DNA of 64,000 bases, from positions 39,520 through 103,519 of the forward strand of contig WGMK01000009.1 in NCBI GenBank assembly GCA_016125095.1, in the 5' to 3' direction. This document shows positions 1-9,116 of the stretch, piece by piece. The notes beneath the pieces were generated by a model. That model did not search any database. It had not been told where the DNA came from and saw only the letters and a list, made by a program, of their open reading frames with translations. Position numbers and translations under genes: made by a program. The DNA is from Candidatus Hydrogenedens sp. Lineage in GTDB: Bacteria; Hydrogenedentota; Hydrogenedentia; Hydrogenedentales; JAEUWI01. Numbering within the stretch: position 1 is the first letter of the stretch; each line of letters begins with the position of its first letter.

Positions 1-1
1 G

Positions 2-2230
2 TTTCTCGATATCCGGCTCAGCTTCTGGGCCGGCATGGGCATGCCCATCAGTATCGCGGGCGCGCTGGCTATCATGTACCTCATCGGCGCCACGCTAAAC
101 ATGATCAGTCTGTTCGGGCTCATCATGGTGCTGGGCATTATCGTGGACGACGCGATTGTGGTGGGCGATGCGATTTACCACGCGCGGCATCGGGGCAATG
201 GGCCGCTGCGGGCGGCCGTGTCGGGTACGCTCGAGGTGGGCATGCCGGTGATTGCCGCCGTGACCACTACCATCATCGCCTTCGTGCCGCTGCTCTATGT
301 CGACGGCATCTTCGGCAAGTTCATCGCCATTCTCCCCGTGGTGGTGATTAGTTGCCTGGTCATCAGCCTGGTCGAATGCTTGCTGCTGCTGCCGGCGCAC
401 CTCAATCACCTGCCCGACCCCAAGCGCGAACGCAAGCAGACGAAGAACCCCATCGTCTGGCTTATCCGCGACACGCACCATTTCATGAACCGCGGGCTCG
501 ACGGGTTTGTGGAGCGCTACTACCACCCCTTTATCCGGCGCGTGCTGAAGTGGCGCTATGCAGCCATTGCGGTCGGGCTGGCCGTATGCCTGGCCACCTT
601 CGGCCTCATCGGCGGCGGCTTTCTGAAATTCTTCATGTTCCCCCGCGTCGATTCCGACCTGGTCACCGCGGTCATCGAATTCCCCAATGGCACGCCGCTG
701 TCGGTTACGCAAGACGGTGTCACCCGGCTGGAAGAGGCGCTCAAGCGCGTGGCGGAAAAGACGCAGACCGTGAGCGGCGAGCCGTTGATCATCCACGAAT
801 TCTCGCTCGCCGGCCAGACCATCGACGACGACCGCCCCCGCACGGGCAATAACCTGGGCGCCGTGCGCGCGGAATTCCTGCCCACGGAACGCCGTGGCGT
901 GCTCGCTACCGATATCATGGTCGCGTGGGAGAAGGAGGTGGGCATCATTCCCGGCGTCGAAGGCCTGTCCTTCTCCGGTATCCAGGCCGGGCCGCCCGGG
1001 GCGCCCATCGAAATCTGGGTGCAGGGCGCCGACCGGGTGACCACGGAAACCCTGCAGAAGGCGGCCGACGAGGTGAAGGATAAGCTCGCCAGCTATGAGG
1101 GCGTGTACCAGATTCAGCACGATCTGCGTCCCGGCAAGAAAGAGATTCAATTCAAGCTCAAGCCGGAAGCGCGTACCCTGGGCGTGACGGTGGCCGACCT
1201 CGCCACGCAGGTGAATGCCGGGTATTTCGGCGAAGAGGCGGTACGGCTTCAGCGCGGCCGCGACGACGTGCGCGTGCGCGTGCGTTACGACAACGACGCG
1301 CGCAGCAGCATCGCCGAGCTCGACAAGATCCGCATCCGGACGCGCAAAGGGGAAGAAGTTCCCCTGCGCACGATAGCAGACATTACCTTTGCGCCTGGGT
1401 TCGCCGACATCAAGCGCACCGACGGCATGCGCCGCGCCTCCGTCACGGCGGAGATCGATGACAATGTGGCCAATCCCTCCGAAATCTTTGCCGACCTGAA
1501 CAATGGATTCTTCCAGAAGATCGAGAACGAGTATCCCGGCGTCACGGTGGCGCAGCAGGGCGAAATTAAGAAGATGAATGAGAGCCTTGGGCCGCTGGCA
1601 ACGACCTATCCGCTGGCGCTGCTAGGCATCTTCATCATCATCGCCACCACGTTTCGGTCCTACCTCCAGCCGATCATCATCATGTTCGCGATTCCTTTCG
1701 GCATCGTGGGCGCGCTGCTGTCGCACTTCCTTCTCGGGTGGGATCTCTCCATCATGAGCGTGTTCGGCATCGTGGCGCTCTCCGGCGTGGTGGTGAACGA
1801 CTCGATCGTGCTGATCGAATGCGTCAACGACTACCTCGCCGAGGGCCGCGGATTCTACGAGTCGCTCCGCATGGGCGGCGCGCGGCGATTCCGCGCCATT
1901 ATCCTCACCACCGTGACCACGGTCGGCGGCCTGGTGCCGCTGATTCTCGAGCCCGATATGCAGGCGCAATTCCTCGTGCCGATGGCCATTGCGCTTTCCG
2001 GCGGTGTGGCATTCTCGACGCTCCTGACGCTCATCCTCGTGCCCTGCATGATGGCAGTACTAAACGATTGCCGCTTGCTGGCGCACTGGATGCGCACGGG
2101 AGAATGGGTGCTGCCCGAGTTGCTCGAGCCCGCGCGCTACCGCCGCGTGGATCCGGACCAGCTGGAGGAACACCCCGAGCTGGTGCCGGAACTGCATCCC
2201 GCGAACTCGAAGTTCGAAGCGCAATACTAG
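2..2230 (+). CDS. RND-family efflux permease (5' truncated by window edge)
   Basis: Inner-membrane proton-driven efflux pump subunit of the AcrB/HAE type, which would export substrates through the TolC protein encoded next. The reading frame is already open at base 2, so the N-terminal part lies outside the window and about 742 residues are visible. The first visible residues belong to a transmembrane segment. They are followed by the conserved RND segment IIVDDAIVVGDAI, whose acidic pair lies in a proton-relay helix. A large periplasmic porter domain follows (roughly residues 200-520). A second transmembrane bundle contains the matching VVNDSIVLIE segment. The C-terminal tail is hydrophilic. 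The membrane-fusion partner must lie upstream. Substrate specificity cannot be read from the sequence. Confidence 0.9.
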   Translation, partial: FLDIRLSFWAGMGMPISIAGALAIMYLIGATLNMISLFGLIMVLGIIVDDAIVVGDAIYHARHRGNGPLRAAVSGTLEVGMPVIAAVTTTIIAFVPLLYVDGIFGKFIAILPVVVISCLVISLVECLLLLPAHLNHLPDPKRERKQTKNPIVWLIRDTHHFMNRGLDGFVERYYHPFIRRVLKWRYAAIAVGLAVCLATFGLIGGGFLKFFMFPRVDSDLVTAVIEFPNGTPLSVTQDGVTRLEEALKRVAEKTQTVSGEPLIIHEFSLAGQTIDDDRPRTGNNLGAVRAEFLPTERRGVLATDIMVAWEKEVGIIPGVEGLSFSGIQAGPPGAPIEIWVQGADRVTTETLQKAADEVKDKLASYEGVYQIQHDLRPGKKEIQFKLKPEARTLGVTVADLATQVNAGYFGEEAVRLQRGRDDVRVRVRYDNDARSSIAELDKIRIRTRKGEEVPLRTIADITFAPGFADIKRTDGMRRASVTAEIDDNVANPSEIFADLNNGFFQKIENEYPGVTVAQQGEIKKMNESLGPLATTYPLALLGIFIIIATTFRSYLQPIIIMFAIPFGIVGALLSHFLLGWDLSIMSVFGIVALSGVVVNDSIVLIECVNDYLAEGRGFYESLRMGGARRFRAIILTTVTTVGGLVPLILEPDMQAQFLVPMAIALSGGVAFSTLLTLILVPCMMAVLNDCRLLAHWMRTGEWVLPELLEPARYRRVDPDQLEEHPELVPELHPANSKFEAQY

Positions 2231-2295
2231 CCGACGAGATGATGAACATGAACTCGACCCCGAATCCACGCGTTGCCCACTCCCGGAGAGCACTC

Positions 2296-3807
2296 ATGCG
2301 CCATTGGATAGTGCCGTGCATCGCCCTGCTTACCGGGCTGGCCGCTGCCGAGTCCGAAATGCCTGTCGAAGAAGCGGTTCCCGCGGAGTCGGCCGCGGAA
2401 CAGTCCGATCCCGCCCCTGCGGTTGAGACGCTGACGCTCCGGCAAGCGCAGGAATCCGCGCTGCTTGAAAATCCGACCCTGGCCGCCGTGGGGCTGCGTG
2501 TCGATCAGGCCCGCCAGCGCATGGTGCAGGCCTCGTCCGCCTATCTGCCGCAAGTGTCGGCCAGCTATCGCTATGCCGATACCCAACTGCCCGACGCCAC
2601 CGTGGCGGGCATTCGGCGCCAGGCCATCGGCTCCGTGGTGCAGAGCGGCATCGGGGCGCTGTTTCCCAACAGCACCATTCCCGACGCCGTGCGCTACGGC
2701 CGCGCGGGCATCGGCGTACTCACCGGGCTGGCGGCCTACCAGCGCGCCGACGAAAACATCGAGACTTACAGCGCGTCGCTCGAGGCGGGGTTCCTCCTGT
2801 TCGACGGCTTCGCGCGCGCATACACGCTGAAGGCGGCCAAGGCAGGCCGCCAGGAAGCCGAGGCCGCGCACCTCGAGGCCCAGCGCTTGCTGCTCAATGG
2901 CGTCGCGCAGGCCTACTACGGTGTCGAGTTGGCCCGCGAGAATCAGGCCATCGCCGCGGCGGATGAGGACTTCAACCGCCGTCTGCTGCAGGATGCCCGC
3001 GCGATGAAAGATGCCGGCATGAGTTCACTGAGCGAGGTGCTGAATTTCGAGGTGGCGCTCCGTGCCGCGCAGAGCAACGTGCTGTCCGCGCAGGAGGCCC
3101 ACGACAACGCCCGCATAGCGCTCGCGGCGCTCATGGGCCTGCCGCAGGCCTTCCTGGCGGATGGCATCGTGACGGAGTCGCTCGCCGACGAGACCCCGGA
3201 ATTGCTCGAGCAGCCGGATGTAAATGCGCTGCTGGCCAAGGCGGAGGAACTGCGTCCGGACCTCGAACAGGCGCGGCACGCCGTGGACCGCAATAAGGCC
3301 CTGGCCGGACGCGAGCGCGGCGCCATGCTGCCCGATGTGAGCGCCTTCGCCGCGCGGTCCGCGGAATTGCAGAACAACAACAGCTTCGACTCCGACGACT
3401 ATGCCACCACGGTCGGCGTGCAGGTGTCGTACGATTTGTTCACCGGCGGGCGGAACTGGTCGCGGCACAAGGAAGCGCGCCTGGCCGCGCGCCAGAGCGA
3501 GTTCGAGCTGGACCAGGCCGAACTGGACGCTGCGGCGGATGTGCGTCAGGCGTGGGTGAGCCTGCGGCAGGCGCGCGAGCAGCTGTTGCTGCAGCGCACC
3601 ACCGAAGAATACGTGCGCAAGAACCGCGACCTCGTGGAGCAGGAATACCGAGCCGGCCAGGAATCGCTCACGCGTCTGACCCAGGCGCAGCGCGACCTGG
3701 TGGCGGCGCAGGCGCGGCTGGCCCTGGCGCGCGTCGGCCTGCACCTGGCTTGGTACGAGCTCCGCACGGCCACCGGCGAGAACCTCGCCGAGTTTGGGCT
3801 GAGTTAA
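2296..3807 (+). CDS. TolC-family outer membrane efflux protein
   Basis: Outer-membrane channel that would pair with the RND permease ending 65 bases upstream. About 503 residues. I start at the ATG at 2296 because it follows a GGAG ribosome-binding site and begins a clean signal peptide (MRHWIVPCIALLTGLAAAES); an in-frame ATG at 2239 would add 19 residues before it. The mature protein has a short acidic spacer, then two TolC repeats rich in long amphipathic helices with Ala/Gln/Arg/Glu patterns. These include the ENPTL segment near the N-terminus and a YDLFTGGRN strand motif in the second half, both typical of outer membrane efflux proteins. Gene order and length fit the family. No odd features. 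Confidence 0.9.
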   Translation: MRHWIVPCIALLTGLAAAESEMPVEEAVPAESAAEQSDPAPAVETLTLRQAQESALLENPTLAAVGLRVDQARQRMVQASSAYLPQVSASYRYADTQLPDATVAGIRRQAIGSVVQSGIGALFPNSTIPDAVRYGRAGIGVLTGLAAYQRADENIETYSASLEAGFLLFDGFARAYTLKAAKAGRQEAEAAHLEAQRLLLNGVAQAYYGVELARENQAIAAADEDFNRRLLQDARAMKDAGMSSLSEVLNFEVALRAAQSNVLSAQEAHDNARIALAALMGLPQAFLADGIVTESLADETPELLEQPDVNALLAKAEELRPDLEQARHAVDRNKALAGRERGAMLPDVSAFAARSAELQNNNSFDSDDYATTVGVQVSYDLFTGGRNWSRHKEARLAARQSEFELDQAELDAAADVRQAWVSLRQAREQLLLQRTTEEYVRKNRDLVEQEYRAGQESLTRLTQAQRDLVAAQARLALARVGLHLAWYELRTATGENLAEFGLS

Positions 3808-3846
3808 AACCTGTATCGCGCGGTCCCGATGGGCTAGACTATCCGG

Positions 3847-3872
3847 CGTCCGCCGCGGCCACGCGGCGGACG
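3847..3872 (+). terminator. GC-rich perfect hairpin between tolC and the cytochrome gene
   Basis: An 11-bp perfect inverted repeat (left arm 3847-3857, loop GCCA, right arm 3862-3872) lies 40 bases after the tolC-like stop and 37 bases before the next start. No T-run follows, so it may be a factor-dependent terminator, an mRNA-stabilising structure, or a leader element of the downstream cytochrome gene. It works equally on either strand. Confidence 0.5.
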
Positions 3873-3909
3873 TTAGTCATTCCAAAGCCTTATCGGGATA
3901 CGAAGCGCC

Positions 3910-5574
3910 ATGAATCTACTCGATACCCTCAGCAATCCGTCCATGCTCCACGCCGTCGCGGTGCATTTTCCGGTCGTACTTGCGATGCTTGCCGTGCCGC
4001 TGCTCGCGCTTTCGGCGTGGTTCCAACGCAATACGACGCTCCGCGTGCTAACCCTCGCCGCCTTCGTCGCGCTGACGCTGTCCTGCCTGAGCGCGGAGTA
4101 CACCGGCGAGGGGGCCTACAGCGAGGTCCCGAACGGTCTTTCCGTGCAGGTATGGGACCAGATTGAGGCGCACGCCGAGATGGCCGAGCGCCTGAAGTTT
4201 GTGGCCGGCGCGGCGAGCCTGCTGTTGGCGCTGGCGTTTATTCCGGTCACGGCCATCCGCCAGGCCGCCACGCTGCTGGCCGGTATCGCGGCCGTGCTCT
4301 GCGCCCTGCTGGTCACCATGACGGCGCACTACGGCGGCGACCTCGTGTATACGCACGGCGTCGGCACGCAGCTGCTCAAAGAGACGCCCGCTTCCGAGGG
4401 CGGCAAGAAGCCTGCCGAGGCGGACGAGGAACTGGTCGCCATACTCGACATCGACCTTGAGGCCGCGGCGAAGGTCTCGTACACGAATGACATCCGGCCG
4501 CTGCTCGACCAGTATTGCCTGGACTGCCACGATGGTCCCGAGGGCGATGGCGATTACGATGTGACGACGGTGGCGAGCCTCATGAAGGCGGGTGCCAAGG
4601 CAGGGCCCGGGGTAATTCCCGGGGATGCGGATGGCAGTTCGGTGGTGCAATACATCCGGGGCGAGTTGAAGCCGCGTATGCCGCGCCGCAAGCCGCCGCT
4701 GCCGGTGGAGGAATTGCACCTCATCCGCATGTGGATTGCCGCAGGCGCGAAGGACGACAGCGGCGATGTGGATCCATTCGCGGTTACCGCGCCTGCCGAG
4801 GTCGAAACGCCGGCCGTGCCCGAGCCGGTTACCGTGCCGGAACCCGAGGTCGATCCCTTCGCCGCGCCGGAATCTGCGCCGGTGGAAGAGGAGGCCATGG
4901 CCCCCGTGGATCCCTTCGCCGCCCCGGCCCCCGAGTCTGCGTCCGAACCGGAACCCGCAGCCGAACCCGAGGTGATGGTGGATCCCTTTGCCGCACCTGC
5001 GGCCGAGCCGGCTGCCGAGCCGGAACCCGCCGCGGAACCCGAGGTGATGGTGGATCCATTTGGCAGTGCGGCAACCGAAGCGCCTGTCGAACCGGAGCCC
5101 GCTGCGGAACCCGAGTTGATGGTGGATCCCTTTGCCACGCCCACGTCGGAAGCGCTCGCGGCGCCGGAACCCGCTGCGGAACCGGAAGTGATGGTCGATC
5201 CGTTTGCTGCACCTGCGCCGGAAACAGCAGCAGCACCTGAACCCGCCCCCGAAGCGCCGCAGCCCGAGGCGATGCCCGAACCTGCCGCCGAGCCCGCCCC
5301 TGTCGCTGAGCCGGAGGTGATGGAAGTCGTCTCGGCGCCAGCCGTGGAAGAACCCGCCGCCGCAGAGCCGGTCGAGGCGCCCGCAGCGGAGGAGGAGATG
5401 GTGAAGCCGGATGCCGCTGAGGTGCTGTCCACGGAATCCCCGGCGGAGCCGGCGGCCGCTGGGCCGGTGGCGGAACCCGCGCCGGAAGCACCTGCGGAAG
5501 CCGTCGCGCCTGCGGCAACGCCCGCGCCCGCCGAAGGTCCAGAGGCGGTCGAGATGAAGGAAGTTCAGGAGTAG
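3910..5574 (+). CDS. Membrane c-type cytochrome with DUF2231-like domain and Pro/Glu/Ala repeat tail
   Basis: A 554-residue three-part protein. Residues 1-150 hold about four transmembrane helices with conserved His (LHAVAVHFPVVLAM at the start and HYGGDLVYTHGVG at the end), as in the DUF2231 membrane family. Residues 195-280 form a planctomycete-type cytochrome c domain with one CLDCH haem motif and a downstream PRMPRRKPPL segment that could supply the Met ligand. The last 270 residues are low complexity, rich in Pro, Glu and Ala, with seven DPF units, four of them in an exact 24-residue period. Known: such haem domains occur in periplasmic or surface electron-transfer proteins. Inferred: the tail is an extended spacer or wall-crossing arm. 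The substrate is unknown. Confidence 0.75.
   Translation: MNLLDTLSNPSMLHAVAVHFPVVLAMLAVPLLALSAWFQRNTTLRVLTLAAFVALTLSCLSAEYTGEGAYSEVPNGLSVQVWDQIEAHAEMAERLKFVAGAASLLLALAFIPVTAIRQAATLLAGIAAVLCALLVTMTAHYGGDLVYTHGVGTQLLKETPASEGGKKPAEADEELVAILDIDLEAAAKVSYTNDIRPLLDQYCLDCHDGPEGDGDYDVTTVASLMKAGAKAGPGVIPGDADGSSVVQYIRGELKPRMPRRKPPLPVEELHLIRMWIAAGAKDDSGDVDPFAVTAPAEVETPAVPEPVTVPEPEVDPFAAPESAPVEEEAMAPVDPFAAPAPESASEPEPAAEPEVMVDPFAAPAAEPAAEPEPAAEPEVMVDPFGSAATEAPVEPEPAAEPELMVDPFATPTSEALAAPEPAAEPEVMVDPFAAPAPETAAAPEPAPEAPQPEAMPEPAAEPAPVAEPEVMEVVSAPAVEEPAAAEPVEAPAAEEEMVKPDAAEVLSTESPAEPAAAGPVAEPAPEAPAEAVAPAATPAPAEGPEAVEMKEVQE
4945..5235 (+). repeat. Four tandem 72-bp in-frame repeats (PEVMVDPF units)
   Basis: The codons for EVMVDPF (or ELMVDPF) recur at 4969, 5041, 5113 and 5185, exactly 72 bases (24 codons) apart, inside the acidic Pro/Ala tail of the cytochrome. 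Less regular DPF units flank them upstream. The units differ at synonymous and a few non-synonymous positions, so the duplications are not very recent. They are candidates for copy-number variation by slippage. Confidence 0.85.
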
Positions 5575-5584
5575 TCCGTGCGCA

Positions 5585-7459
5585 TTACTGCGCGGAGGAC
5601 TTGACCTTCTGGTCTTTCTCCACCACGCTGCCGTCGCGTTTATGGGTCGTCTCGCAGACGGATATCGATTCGTCTGCGAGCGTCACCTTCAGCTTGGCGA
5701 TGGGCCGCGAATCGGCCAGCACATTGAAGGCCATGCCTTCGCGTACGCCGTGCGAGGTGCCGAGGTTGATCACCACTTCGCCTTCCGCACCAGCCTCCTC
5801 GACCAGTCCGTGCAACTCGCGCCCCGCGAGGAATTGGGTCACGGCGTCCGTGGCCGGCTGCACGACAGCCAGCGGGTCGGCATCATCTACCGGGAACGAC
5901 TGCTGAAACGCGATGGCAGTGGTCTCGGTATCCACGAGGCGCAGGTAGAGTCGCTTCGCCGCGCCGACCTGCGCGAAATCGAGGAACGCGAGATACTGCG
6001 CCGAGAGCACGCGGCCGAGCGTTCGCTGCGTATCGGCGCTTGCCAGTTCCGAACTGCCGAGGTCGAGTTCCTGCAGTAGCGCCTCAATCTGTTCGCGCTC
6101 GACGATACCGGTCTTGCCGCTTGCCGCCAGCGCGCTTTCGAGATCGCGCTGAATGGCGATGGGCGCGCCGGCCTGCTCAAAATACGCCCACTGGCCGCCA
6201 CCCTGCAGCAGCGCCATCACCATTTTCTTCGAGGTCCAGCTGTCGGCATCCGCAGCGCCGGAGGCCTTCAGCGCGGCGTAGCGCTCCTTCAAGGCGGCTA
6301 TCTGCTCGCGCACCCGGGCATTGCGCTGCACGTCGGTGGCCTGCTCCTGCTTCGCGATGACCTGCCGCAGCATGGCCTCGACCACGGGATCTTCCCGCAC
6401 GCCGGCGGCCTGTTCGAGCGCTTCTCGCGCCTTGCTGAGATCCTCAGCGCCGCCGGCCTTCTGGTGCACGACGCTTTCATTGCTGAGCGCCGTAACGTTG
6501 TAGGGGTCGATCGCGATGGCCTGTTCATACTTCGCGAGTGCCGCGGCGTCCTGTCCTTGTTCCTGGGCCGCGCGGGCTTGTGCGGTCAACAGCCGCGACG
6601 ACTTCCAGGCAGGAAGTTCGCCGACTGATGCCTCGCCAAGCACCTCGGCCGCTGCGTCAGGCTTGCCTTCGCGCAGCTTCGCCTCGCCAGCCAGCGCCGC
6701 CGCGAAAGGGTCGTCCGACTTCGCAGCGAGGGTGGCCGCCTCGTTGTAGTCGCCTCGCGCGAGGGCCAGCTGGGCCAAGCCGGTATCCGATGCGATGGCG
6801 TTGAATTCCTGCGCCGCCTCGTCGAGCCGGCCGGTGTCGCTCAGGTAAAAGCCCTTGAGTTCCCGCGCGGATGCCTCATCTTCACCGGCCTCGATGGCGA
6901 GGTCGGCCACGGCGAGCGTTTCGCTCCGCCGCTGCTGGTATAGGTTCTCCGCGATCTCGCGCAGCAGCTGGGCGCGCGTATCGCCTCCCCCAGCAATGAC
7001 CCGTTCGATCCGGCGCGAGGCGTCGCATTGCACGAACAGCGTCATGGGGAGCGTGCTCACCTCGTCGAGCCAGGCGCTGTCTTCCAGCGAGGCGGAATCG
7101 AGGATGTGATAGCGGATGCCCATGCGTTCGGCGAAGGCCTGAAGTTCCGCGCGGTCGGCCTCCACGCCGAGTGCAACGACCTGCAAAAGCTCGCGGCCGT
7201 ATTTCTCGTCGAGTCGCCGCAGCTTGTCGGCCAGTTCCTCGCCGGAGCCGACCTTGAACAGCAACGCGATGCAGAGCGCCGGCGGATGGTCCGCGGTCAG
7301 CACGGCATCCAGATCGAAGGGTTGGCCCGCGATATCGATTCCCTTGATGAGCGGCGCCGGGCTGCCTTTTTCCAGCGAGGCCCCGTGGGAGCACGGCATC
7401 GCCAGCATGGCGGCTGCGGCCGCGAAAATGAGGTTCGAATACGGGCGGAACAAGACCAT
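5585..7459 (-). CDS. Secreted TPR protein with a degenerate thioredoxin fold
   Basis: About 624 residues, last gene of a three-gene minus-strand operon with a Ser/Thr kinase and a protease. I start at the ATG at 7459, which begins a signal peptide (MVLFRPYSNLIFAAAAAML) behind a GGGGAG; the frame is open to 7513. Residues 30-170 look like a TlpA/AhpC thioredoxin fold (KGSPAPLIKGIDIAGQPFDLD at the start), but the position that normally holds CxxC reads FKVGSGEEL, so redox chemistry is unlikely. The middle is alpha-helical and TPR-like, including an ALAKYEQAIAIDPYNVTAL unit. The C-terminus has a GTSHGVREGMAF segment resembling FlgT-type C-terminal domains. Probably a periplasmic scaffold; exact role unknown. 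Confidence 0.65.
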   Translation of the reverse strand: MVLFRPYSNLIFAAAAAMLAMPCSHGASLEKGSPAPLIKGIDIAGQPFDLDAVLTADHPPALCIALLFKVGSGEELADKLRRLDEKYGRELLQVVALGVEADRAELQAFAERMGIRYHILDSASLEDSAWLDEVSTLPMTLFVQCDASRRIERVIAGGGDTRAQLLREIAENLYQQRRSETLAVADLAIEAGEDEASARELKGFYLSDTGRLDEAAQEFNAIASDTGLAQLALARGDYNEAATLAAKSDDPFAAALAGEAKLREGKPDAAAEVLGEASVGELPAWKSSRLLTAQARAAQEQGQDAAALAKYEQAIAIDPYNVTALSNESVVHQKAGGAEDLSKAREALEQAAGVREDPVVEAMLRQVIAKQEQATDVQRNARVREQIAALKERYAALKASGAADADSWTSKKMVMALLQGGGQWAYFEQAGAPIAIQRDLESALAASGKTGIVEREQIEALLQELDLGSSELASADTQRTLGRVLSAQYLAFLDFAQVGAAKRLYLRLVDTETTAIAFQQSFPVDDADPLAVVQPATDAVTQFLAGRELHGLVEEAGAEGEVVINLGTSHGVREGMAFNVLADSRPIAKLKVTLADESISVCETTHKRDGSVVEKDQKVKSSAQ

Positions 7460-7566
7460 TCTCCCCAAAGAGTTAGCGCGGCACCGGGTACACTTCTCCC
7501 GGTCATGCCGCATCTGCGCTTTGGGACATTATACCACCCGGTGGCGGAAAGCGGGGGAGGGGAAGG

Positions 7567-9099
7567 CTAGTTGTACAGCAGGAAGACCTGGCGCTTGCTC
7601 CAGAATTCCTTGCCGACCAGCACGAATTCGTCGGTCTTGTTTCCGTCGCCGAGTTCAGCCTCCACCTTATAGCGTACACTTGCAGGGGCACCCTGGATAT
7701 CAAGCAGGTTCGTGGCTTCGCCGTCCTGGTCGATGTCTTCCTGGGCCAGCAGGTCGCCCGTGTCGCCGTTGTAGGCGTACACCTTTCCGCCAGAGAGCGG
7801 CTGAATCTTTCCGTCGTGGGTCTTTTCGTCCACAAAGGCCGCGCGCTCTGCCGGGTCGGTGATTTCCGAGAACGCCAGCCACACGTTGCTGTCGGTGGTG
7901 TAATGGGCTTCCACCGGCACCTTGGTCGCCTCGGCGGCGGCAGGCGCGGCATTCGCCGCCGGGGACCCCGATGCGGAACGGCCCAGCCAGAAGAACACCA
8001 CGCCGGCGATGACGACTGCGGCGAGGGCGGTCGCGGCCGCTGCGAGCAGCATGCGGGTCGGCAGGACAACCGCGTCCTTTTCGGCCGTACCGCTGCCGGG
8101 TTTGGGCTGCTTGTCTTTCGCATTGACGAGGGTGACCGTACTCGAGGTGTCACTCATCAATTCGTGCCGCAGCCCCGAGAGGGACGAGGCGTGACCTGAA
8201 TGACTGACGGAGGTGCCCGGCGCTTCCTTCCAGGATTCCGACGAGCCGATGATAGCGGGGTCGGGATCGGGCTTGAGGCATTCGCGCAGCGCGCGCGCCA
8301 TGACCCGCGCATCCTGGTACCGATCCTGCGGCCGCTTGCTCAGCGCCTTCATGATGACCGCGCTCAGGGCATCGGTCACGTTCAGGTTCAGTTCCTTCGG
8401 CTCCACCGGGCTGGATTTGATGACCTGGTGCATCACCGTGCTCATGGCTTCGCCGTTGAAGGGCTTCTCGCCGGTGACGAGTTCGTAGAGCGTGATGCCG
8501 AGAGCGAACAGATCGGTGCGGGGGTCCACGGTTTGCCCCATGAACTGCTCCGGGCTCATGTAGTGCGGCGTGCCGATGAGCGCGCCATCGAGCGTCAGGT
8601 TCGAATCGGCCACATGGGCGATGCCGAAGTCGGTGATTTTCACGCCGCCATTGGTCAGCACCATGATGTTGGCGGGCTTCACGTCGCGGTGGATGATGGC
8701 ATGGTCGTGGGCGACGGCGAGCCCCTCGCAGACCTCGGCGCCGATGGTGGCGATCTCTTCCTGGGTCAGCGCGATGTGGTCCTTCAGCATGTGTCGAAGG
8801 TCGCGTCCCTCGAGGAATTCCATGGCCATCCAGGCCACATCGTTCTCTTCCCCGGCGTCGTAAATCGTGATGATGTTCGGGTGGTTCAGCGAACCGGCGG
8901 ACTGCGCCTCGCGGAGAAAGCGCTCCATCATTTCCTCCGCCATGCCGCTGGCTTCCATCACGTCGCGGCGCGCGGTCTTAATGGCCACGCGCCGGTTGAT
9001 GTTGGGGTCGCGTCCCTCGTAGACGATCCCCATCGCGCCTTTGCCCAGTTCCCGGACGATTTGGTACCGCCCGAATTGCCGGGGGGCCGATTCCGCCAT
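7567..9099 (-). CDS. Membrane-anchored Ser/Thr protein kinase (PknB-like)
   Basis: About 510 residues. The ATG at 9099 follows AAGGAGAGG and gives MAESAPRQFGRYQIV; the 26 upstream in-frame residues are Arg-rich and unlikely to be real. The kinase domain (residues 10-280) is complete: glycine loop GKGAMGIVYEG, VAIK lysine, catalytic HRDVKPANIM, metal-binding DFG, and a GTPHYMSPEQF activation segment. A Ser/Thr-rich juxtamembrane linker and one transmembrane helix (about 370-395) lead to an extracytoplasmic C-terminal domain of about 110 residues that I do not recognise. Known: such kinases phosphorylate Ser/Thr of cytoplasmic targets. Inferred: the outer domain senses periplasmic signals, perhaps with its operon partners. 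Confidence 0.92.
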   Translation of the reverse strand: MAESAPRQFGRYQIVRELGKGAMGIVYEGRDPNINRRVAIKTARRDVMEASGMAEEMMERFLREAQSAGSLNHPNIITIYDAGEENDVAWMAMEFLEGRDLRHMLKDHIALTQEEIATIGAEVCEGLAVAHDHAIIHRDVKPANIMVLTNGGVKITDFGIAHVADSNLTLDGALIGTPHYMSPEQFMGQTVDPRTDLFALGITLYELVTGEKPFNGEAMSTVMHQVIKSSPVEPKELNLNVTDALSAVIMKALSKRPQDRYQDARVMARALRECLKPDPDPAIIGSSESWKEAPGTSVSHSGHASSLSGLRHELMSDTSSTVTLVNAKDKQPKPGSGTAEKDAVVLPTRMLLAAAATALAAVVIAGVVFFWLGRSASGSPAANAAPAAAEATKVPVEAHYTTDSNVWLAFSEITDPAERAAFVDEKTHDGKIQPLSGGKVYAYNGDTGDLLAQEDIDQDGEATNLLDIQGAPASVRYKVEAELGDGNKTDEFVLVGKEFWSKRQVFLLYN

Positions 9100-9116
9100 G
9101 ATGCTGCCTCTCCTTG

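Noticed and set aside
4554..5518. Long minus-strand and alternate-frame open frames across the cytochrome's Pro/Ala arm
   Set aside because: Produced by the repetitive GC-rich codons; low-complexity Ser/Ala/Gly or Arg/Pro products without start signals.
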